NCBI GenBank assembly: GCA_964544295.1
Contig: CAZJBJ010000038.1
Location: forward strand, 1 to 26,355
Direction of reading: 5' to 3'
Source of the DNA: JAENVU01 sp964544295
GTDB lineage: Bacteria; Actinomycetota; Acidimicrobiia; IMCC26256; JAENVU01
Length of the DNA stretch: 26,355 nucleotides
The stretch's first letter is position 1. Each line of letters starts with the position of its first letter. Positions 22,267 to 26,355 of this stretch are shown piece after piece. The notes under the pieces were generated by a model. That model did no database searches, had not been told where the DNA came from, and saw nothing but the letters and a program-made list of their open reading frames with translations. The position numbers and the translations under genes were made by a program.

Positions 22267-23353
22267 GCCCGGCGCCGGCCGGGTCGTCGGTGCCGGTGAG
22301 GAACACCTCGGCCACGAAGGGCGACGTCGTCGCCGCCAGCAGCGCCGCGTAGTCGAGGCCGAACCGGAGTTCCGCGCCGATCGCGGGTGGAGGACCACCG
22401 CATTCGAGGACGAGATGGTCGCTGCTCGCCCCCAGCACGGCGAAGCCGGCGGGTGGGGTCAGGCCGGCCGGGTCGACGTCCTGGCGTCCGACGGCGACGA
22501 TGACGCGAGTCGTCGGGCCGCGGTCGGGTGCCGGTGGTGCGGGGCCGAAGGCGGTTTCTCCGATCCGACCCCACGGACGGCTCGGCTTCTCCTTGCACTC
22601 GATGACCTCGGCGACGAGCGCGCACGCGGCCGTGTGCAACCCGGCGATCGGCGACCGATCGAGCGGGTCCCGACCGAGCAGGATCGACTCGCCGAGGCGC
22701 AGGGTGTTCACGCGTCCGACCGGATCCGCACTCACCGCCCACCCGAGGTTCGCCGAGTTGCCGCCCGACACGATCGGCAGGTGGACGCCGAGGTGCGATT
22801 CGACCGCGGTGGTGAGCGCGCCGAGTTCGGCCATGGACTCGGCGTCCGGGGTGCTGCCGCTCTGGCACGCCTGGTTGGCGCCGAGCCCGGCCAACTCCAC
22901 GTGCGGGAGTTCGGTCACCCGCGCGGCGACCGCAAGGACGTCGCCCGGCATGATGCCTTCGCGCAGATCGCCGAGTTCGACCATGAGGACGACCCGGTGC
23001 GTGCGCCCCGCGCGGCCGGCCGCGTCCGAGAGCGCGCGCAGCACGTCGAGTTCGGTGTTCAGACTGATGTCGGCGTGCGCGACCACCCGGTCGCACTGGC
23101 TGAGCATCGGAGATCGGACGAGCACCATCGTCGCGTCGATGCCGGCCGCCCGCATGCGCTCGATGTTCTCGATGCGGGAGTCGCCCACTGCGGTGACGCC
23201 GGCGGCGAGGAACGCCCGAGCGACCGACGGGGAGCCCATGGTCGCCTTGGTCACGCCGGTCACACCGATGCCGCGCGCGGCCAGCCGGTCGACGAGCACC
23301 GCGACGTTGTCTCGGATCTGATCGAGGTCGATCTCCAACCTCGGCGTGCTCAC
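22244..23353 (-). CDS. Alanine/ornithine racemase family PLP-dependent enzyme
   Basis: A 369-residue fold-type III PLP enzyme. The N-terminal barrel starts RLEIDLDQIRDNVAVLVDRL (5-24). The PLP lysine lies in VTGVTKATMG (K36), followed by VGDSRIENIERMRAAGI (56-72), a pattern characteristic of the alanine/ornithine racemase group rather than of Alr. Further elements are LMVELGDLREG (123-133), GLGANQACQSG, IVSGGNSANLGW and NTLRLGESILLG. The C-terminal ~120 residues form the beta domain. It probably interconverts L- and D-forms of a small amino acid. The GTG start at 23353 overlaps the DUF1611 gene stop as GTGA, so the pair is coupled. The last 23 bp overlap the convergent amidohydrolase gene. 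Confidence 0.9.
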   Translation of the reverse strand: MSTPRLEIDLDQIRDNVAVLVDRLAARGIGVTGVTKATMGSPSVARAFLAAGVTAVGDSRIENIERMRAAGIDATMVLVRSPMLSQCDRVVAHADISLNTELDVLRALSDAAGRAGRTHRVVLMVELGDLREGIMPGDVLAVAARVTELPHVELAGLGANQACQSGSTPDAESMAELGALTTAVESHLGVHLPIVSGGNSANLGWAVSADPVGRVNTLRLGESILLGRDPLDRSPIAGLHTAACALVAEVIECKEKPSRPWGRIGETAFGPAPPAPDRGPTTRVIVAVGRQDVDPAGLTPPAGFAVLGASSDHLVLECGGPPPAIGAELRFGLDYAALLAATTSPFVAEVFLTGTDDPAGAGLTGRTRG

Positions 23354-24525
23354 CCGGTCGGCGAATCGAGGAGGGTTCGCAACTCGGGGAACGCGTCGGT
23401 GACCATGGCGACCAGTCGGTCCGGGGTGCGCGTCAACGCGTCGGATGCCGGGATTCCCAGCTCGGCTTCGAAGCCCTCGATCGCGCCGGTCACGTCGGCG
23501 TCGGTCATGTTCTCGTGGTTGATCGTGAGTCCGATGACCCGCGTGTCGGCGAAGGTCTCGATGAGGTTGATCTCGCTCTGGGGGGTCGGCATGGCGACGT
23601 CGGGAAAGTCGCCGAGCACTGTGCGTGCCGGTGCGTGTTGGAGGATCACGGCCTGCGGTCGGCTGCCGCGGAGGATGAAGCTGGAGGTGAGATACGCCGG
23701 GTGACTCAGCGCCCCCTGGCCCTCGACGATGATCACGTCGGGTTGCTCCGCGTCGAATGCCTCGACGATCGCCCGTTCCATCTCGCCCGAGCAGAACTGG
23801 CAGGGGATCGCGTCGAGCGCCACGCCGTAGCGTGCGCCCTGGATCAGGCCGGTCTGGCCCGTGCCGATCAGGACGGCCTTGATGCCCCGGTCGTTCAGGG
23901 CCCGGGCGAGGATCGTCGCGGTGGTGCGCTTGCCGATGGCGCCGTCGGTGCCGAGCACGGCGATGCGGGGACACGTGACCGACGCGATCCGTCCGCTGAA
24001 CATCTGGAGGTCCTTCTTGTCCCGCGGTCGGCGGACGTCGAGGATCTCGACATTGTGCAACGCGGCGGCCGCCGCGAACTCGGGGTCGTCGTTGAGGAAC
24101 TCGTGCAGACCGTTGACGACGTTCATGCCGCGCGCGATGGCGTCGAGGACCACGTCGCGCTCGTCGGCCGAGAGGACGCCGCTCGACGGGGCCATGCCGA
24201 AGATGAAGAAGCCGGGGACGTGGCCGAGCGCGGCGATCGCGGCGGCGACGCTGGCGTGGATCGGGATGCCGTTGGGCGCGTCGCCGAGCGCGACGCCGGC
24301 ATCCACGCCGGACTGGGTGCTGTCGATGATCGAGCTGATCTCGTACTTCTCGGAGTGCCGCACGAGCCCGTTGGCGGTCTTGCCGTCCATCGCGCCGAAG
24401 TTCGCTTCGCAGTAGACGATGGCGGTGGCCGTCGTCGCTCGCGGACTGGTCGACGGCACGGGGACGGGCTCGGCCCGCCTCGGGACGCGCGCGTCGATCG
24501 GCAGGGTGGTGGAACTGGCAGACAT
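23350..24525 (-). CDS. DUF1611 family P-loop protein (DgcN-like)
   Basis: A 391-residue protein with two parts. Residues 33-180 are a Rossmann-like domain with VPGFFIFGMAPSSGVLS and MNVVNGLHEFLNDDPEF. Residues 187-390 are a P-loop domain with LGTDGAIGKRTT (191-202), GTGQTGLIQGARYGVALDAI (221-240), VIIVEGQGALSHPAY (264-278) and LQHAPAR (295-301). The DUF1611 family includes DgcN, reported as an N-acyltransferase acting on D-glutamate together with a racemase/epimerase partner (DgcA). Here the partner position is taken by a PLP racemase. An N-terminal ~30-residue Pro/Arg-rich extension is unusual. The ATG at 24525 has GAGGAG five bases upstream. The substrate is inferred to be an amino acid, not proven to be glutamate. 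Confidence 0.88.
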   Translation of the reverse strand: MSASSTTLPIDARVPRRAEPVPVPSTSPRATTATAIVYCEANFGAMDGKTANGLVRHSEKYEISSIIDSTQSGVDAGVALGDAPNGIPIHASVAAAIAALGHVPGFFIFGMAPSSGVLSADERDVVLDAIARGMNVVNGLHEFLNDDPEFAAAAALHNVEILDVRRPRDKKDLQMFSGRIASVTCPRIAVLGTDGAIGKRTTATILARALNDRGIKAVLIGTGQTGLIQGARYGVALDAIPCQFCSGEMERAIVEAFDAEQPDVIIVEGQGALSHPAYLTSSFILRGSRPQAVILQHAPARTVLGDFPDVAMPTPQSEINLIETFADTRVIGLTINHENMTDADVTGAIEGFEAELGIPASDALTRTPDRLVAMVTDAFPELRTLLDSPTG

Positions 24526-24566
24526 CGGGCTCCTCGAGATGGGCTCAGAGGAGGCGACCAGAGGTG

Positions 24567-24608
24567 CGGGCGAAGCCCGGGCCAGCAGCGGTCCCCGCTA
24601 AGTCGGGG
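24567..24608 (-). other. Two-hairpin leader of the DUF1611-racemase operon
   Basis: In the predicted leader CCCCG/CGGGG (24593-24597 with 24604-24608, 6-nt loop) and CGGGC/GCCCG (24567-24571 with 24575-24579, 3-nt loop) can pair. With TATCCT as -10 the leader would be about 85 nt. Such length and structure contrast with the leaderless genes nearby, but the stems are short and no known riboswitch is recognised. Confidence 0.3.
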
Positions 24609-24617
24609 TGAAGGTCC

Positions 24618-24623
24618 AGGATA
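24618..24623 (-). promoter_or_regulatory. -10 element for the DUF1611-racemase operon
   Basis: TATCCT on the minus strand lies 92 nt upstream of the ATG at 24525. No convincing -35 is seen. Confidence 0.4.
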
Positions 24624-24789
24624 CACCAGAACCTGTGTTCGGTGGGCGCGACGCTCATGGGCCCGTGACGCCTGGTGAATCATGAGGTTTCGACTCCCCA
24701 ACTTCGTCGTGACGCGACGGTGCGGCCCGTTCCTGTCAAGGTGGTGACTCACAGATCGACGCCGTGGGCGTCGACCGAGCGGGAGTGGG

Positions 24790-25692
24790 ATGCACCGGAT
24801 CATCGAGGCGTTGGAGCGGGCGGCGGCGTGGGGTCGCCGCGTCGCGAGCCACGCCTGGACGGTGGCGCGCGACCCGCTGCGGATCCTTCCGATCATGGCC
24901 GTCGTGGCGCTGTTGGTGATCGGGATCCCCTACGCGATCACCGGGCTCAGCCGGGTGGCCCGGTCGACCATGAACTGGCAGTCCGAGTCGTCGGTCGAGT
25001 GGCGACGGACCGAGGGCACCGTGGTCGGGGTGCGCGAGACGGGCAACGTCGAGGTCCGGGTGCGCTTCCGCGACCGATCCGGGCGGATCCACGTGGCCGA
25101 GGCCCCGGTGATCGACCCGTCCACCTGGATCACGCCCCGGGTCCCCATCCGGTTCGACGTGGCGCACCCCGATCGGGTGGAACTGGTCGGGTACGGCACG
25201 ACGGGCACGTTCCGGTCACTGCTGATCGCCGGTGCACCGCTCGGTGTCGGGGTCGGTGCGATCATTCTCGCGATCGGAGTGTGGCGGCGGCGACGGCTGG
25301 TCGCGGTCAGTGCGTCGCCGATCGCAGTGTTACGCCGACCGTTGGCCGCCGCGGGCGTCGCCGTCCTGGCCGGTGTCGGCGCGTGGACGGTCGGCACGGT
25401 GTTGGAGCGGGGATGGTCGGCGATCGTCTCGGCGACCGGTCACCTCGCCGCCCAGGTCTTCGGTGACCTGCTCGGCGTGCTGGTACCGCTCCTCGCGTTC
25501 GCGTTCGGCGCGCTCCTCACGGCGTGGCTGGCGCGCCACCGCCACCACGAGGCCCACGGCGGCATGTTGTCGCGCGCTCATCGGTTCATCGACCGCGTTG
25601 CCGGGTACGTGCCGTCGCCGGAGGAACTCGGTCCGGATCCCGGCCGGGCCGAGGGGGCCGACCGCGAGGGCGACGTTCCGGTACCGAAGTAG
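24790..25692 (+). CDS. DUF3592-like membrane protein
   Basis: A 300-residue membrane protein. The first helix (about 33-55, ILPIMAVVALLVIGIPYAIT) is followed by an extracytoplasmic beta-rich stretch (about 66-135: EWRRTEGTVVGVRETGNVEV, then RVRFRDRSGRIHVAEAPVID). The W-x-x-TEGTVVGV start and the RIPVRF-D-x-x-P-D-x-V end resemble DUF3592 domains. Three more helices follow (about 144-164, 181-200, 213-244), then a charged cytoplasmic tail. DUF3592 proteins have no settled function. The start has GGGAG upstream (GGGAGTGGG-ATG). The gene is divergent from the DUF1611 operon and its stop is 4 bp from the stop of the next, convergent gene. Confidence 0.75.
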   Translation: MHRIIEALERAAAWGRRVASHAWTVARDPLRILPIMAVVALLVIGIPYAITGLSRVARSTMNWQSESSVEWRRTEGTVVGVRETGNVEVRVRFRDRSGRIHVAEAPVIDPSTWITPRVPIRFDVAHPDRVELVGYGTTGTFRSLLIAGAPLGVGVGAIILAIGVWRRRRLVAVSASPIAVLRRPLAAAGVAVLAGVGAWTVGTVLERGWSAIVSATGHLAAQVFGDLLGVLVPLLAFAFGALLTAWLARHRHHEAHGGMLSRAHRFIDRVAGYVPSPEELGPDPGRAEGADREGDVPVPK

Positions 25693-25696
25693 GCGA

Positions 25697-26355
25697 CTAC
25701 CCGCAGCTGCTGGTGGTCACCGCGCCGGGATCACACTCTTCCCAGTTCTCCACGTCGAGTGTCGCGTTGCCGAACCCGACGATCTGGTCGAGGCGGGCGT
25801 CGTAGGCGACGTTCATGTTGTTCTTGACCTGGATGTTGTTGGCGTACACCGCACCGTGGAACTCGGCGTTGTTCTTGAACGCCACCGGCCCGTTCGGTGC
25901 GTAGATCAGCACCGCGGTGTTGTCGTCGCCCGAAAGACTTCCGGAGTCCATGTCGAAGTTGTTCTTGAACCCGACAGCACAGTCGGCGGGGTTTCCGCCG
26001 GTGGTGGTACAGCCCGACGCCGGGGCCGCATACCAGGAGGCGAGGACCACGATCTTGTCGGATCCGCTGCTGGCACCCATACCACCGGTCGTCATGTCGA
26101 TGGGGGAGTCGGTGGCCACGACGGTGAGGTCACCGGTGACCGTGGTGCCGTTGAGGAGTACGGGGTACGACGCACCGCCACCGGTGATGTGGAAGACGCC
26201 GGAGAGGTTGCTCTTGTTGGCGGCGATGTAGTTGTTGAACGTGGTGTAGTCGGCCGGGAAGGTGTACTCGTGCACCGTGCCGGCGGGGTAGTTCGCCGAG
26301 TTGTACGTGAAGGTCGGGACCGGCTTGGTCGCCGGCGCCGGGGTGCAACTGTTGG
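25697..26355 (-). CDS. Exported pilus-associated-type protein, C-terminal part (5' end outside window)
   Basis: The frame is open to the window edge, so about 218 residues of the C-terminus are seen. It is Asn-, Gly- and Thr-rich with beta-helix-like rhythm (VLLNGTTVTGDLTVVATDSP, AVLIYAPNGPVAFKNNAEFH, GAVYANNIQVKNNMNVAYDA). It ends RLDQIVGFGNATLDVENWEE followed by CDPG. The YAPNG, GAVYANNI, YD-x-x-L and W-x-E elements resemble the C-terminal DUF7305-type domain of PilX-like proteins associated with type IV pili in Gram-positive bacteria. Three cysteines near the seen end and middle could form disulfides. Any prepilin signal would lie beyond the window. The assignment to a pilus is inference from memory of the family. 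Confidence 0.6.
   Translation of the reverse strand, partial: NSCTPAPATKPVPTFTYNSANYPAGTVHEYTFPADYTTFNNYIAANKSNLSGVFHITGGGASYPVLLNGTTVTGDLTVVATDSPIDMTTGGMGASSGSDKIVVLASWYAAPASGCTTTGGNPADCAVGFKNNFDMDSGSLSGDDNTAVLIYAPNGPVAFKNNAEFHGAVYANNIQVKNNMNVAYDARLDQIVGFGNATLDVENWEECDPGAVTTSSCG

Noticed and set aside
20104..22398. N-terminal extension of the PhyH frame to a 1055-codon gene
   Set aside because: The upstream part is antisense or out of phase with two amidohydrolase genes. The family start at 20103 overlaps the preceding stop as ATGA.
23354..23974. 207-codon upstream extension of the racemase frame
   Set aside because: It is out of phase over the DUF1611 coding region. The GTG at 23353 gives the normal family N-terminus and a GTGA coupling.

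Overview
The window comes from a high-GC chromosome with dense coding, frequent GTG starts and 4-bp ATGA/GTGA gene overlaps. Many starts lie 6-9 nt downstream of a TANNNT hexamer, the arrangement of leaderless actinobacterial mRNAs. Together with the gene content (acyl-CoA, crotonase, Baeyer-Villiger and phytanoyl enzymes, PKD-domain surface proteins) this suggests an Actinomycetota member, perhaps Acidimicrobiia; the rank below phylum is inference. I see no tRNA, rRNA, CRISPR array, insertion sequence or prophage.

Region 1 (1-8612) is mainly catabolic. A minus-strand pair encodes an acyl-CoA synthetase and, coupled by ATGA, an RNA-handling protein with a NYN/PIN nuclease domain, an S1 domain and a histone-H1-like Lys/Ala tail that runs off the window. 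Divergent from it are a VOC protein, a nitroreductase, a Baeyer-Villiger monooxygenase of the 4-hydroxyacetophenone type, an Asp-box beta-propeller protein, a MoaD/ThiS-like ubiquitin-fold protein coupled to it by GTGA, and a crotonase.

Region 2 (8616-17448) is mainly cell-envelope and exported functions: a DUF4153-type membrane protein, a secreted beta-propeller/PKD/DNRLRE protein, a divergent GH5 endoglycoceramidase-like lipoprotein, a LuxR-type regulator whose receiver-like domain lacks the phospho-acceptor Asp, and a 917-residue secreted protein with six PKD-like modules. Strong hairpins follow that gene.

Region 3 (17612-22266) holds a PEP-mutase/isocitrate-lyase-family enzyme, a PAP2-family membrane phosphatase, and two divergent amidohydrolase-2 genes. 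One amidohydrolase is coupled to a phytanoyl-CoA dioxygenase-like gene. A perfect 14-bp palindrome between the amidohydrolases contains a -10-like hexamer on each strand.

Region 4 (22244-26355) contains a minus-strand operon of a DUF1611 (DgcN-like) P-loop protein and an alanine/ornithine-racemase-type PLP enzyme, joined by a GTGA overlap. This is the best candidate here for a little-described pathway, probably amino-acid racemisation through an N-modified intermediate. A DUF3592-like membrane protein and the C-terminal part of a pilus-associated-type exported protein close the window.
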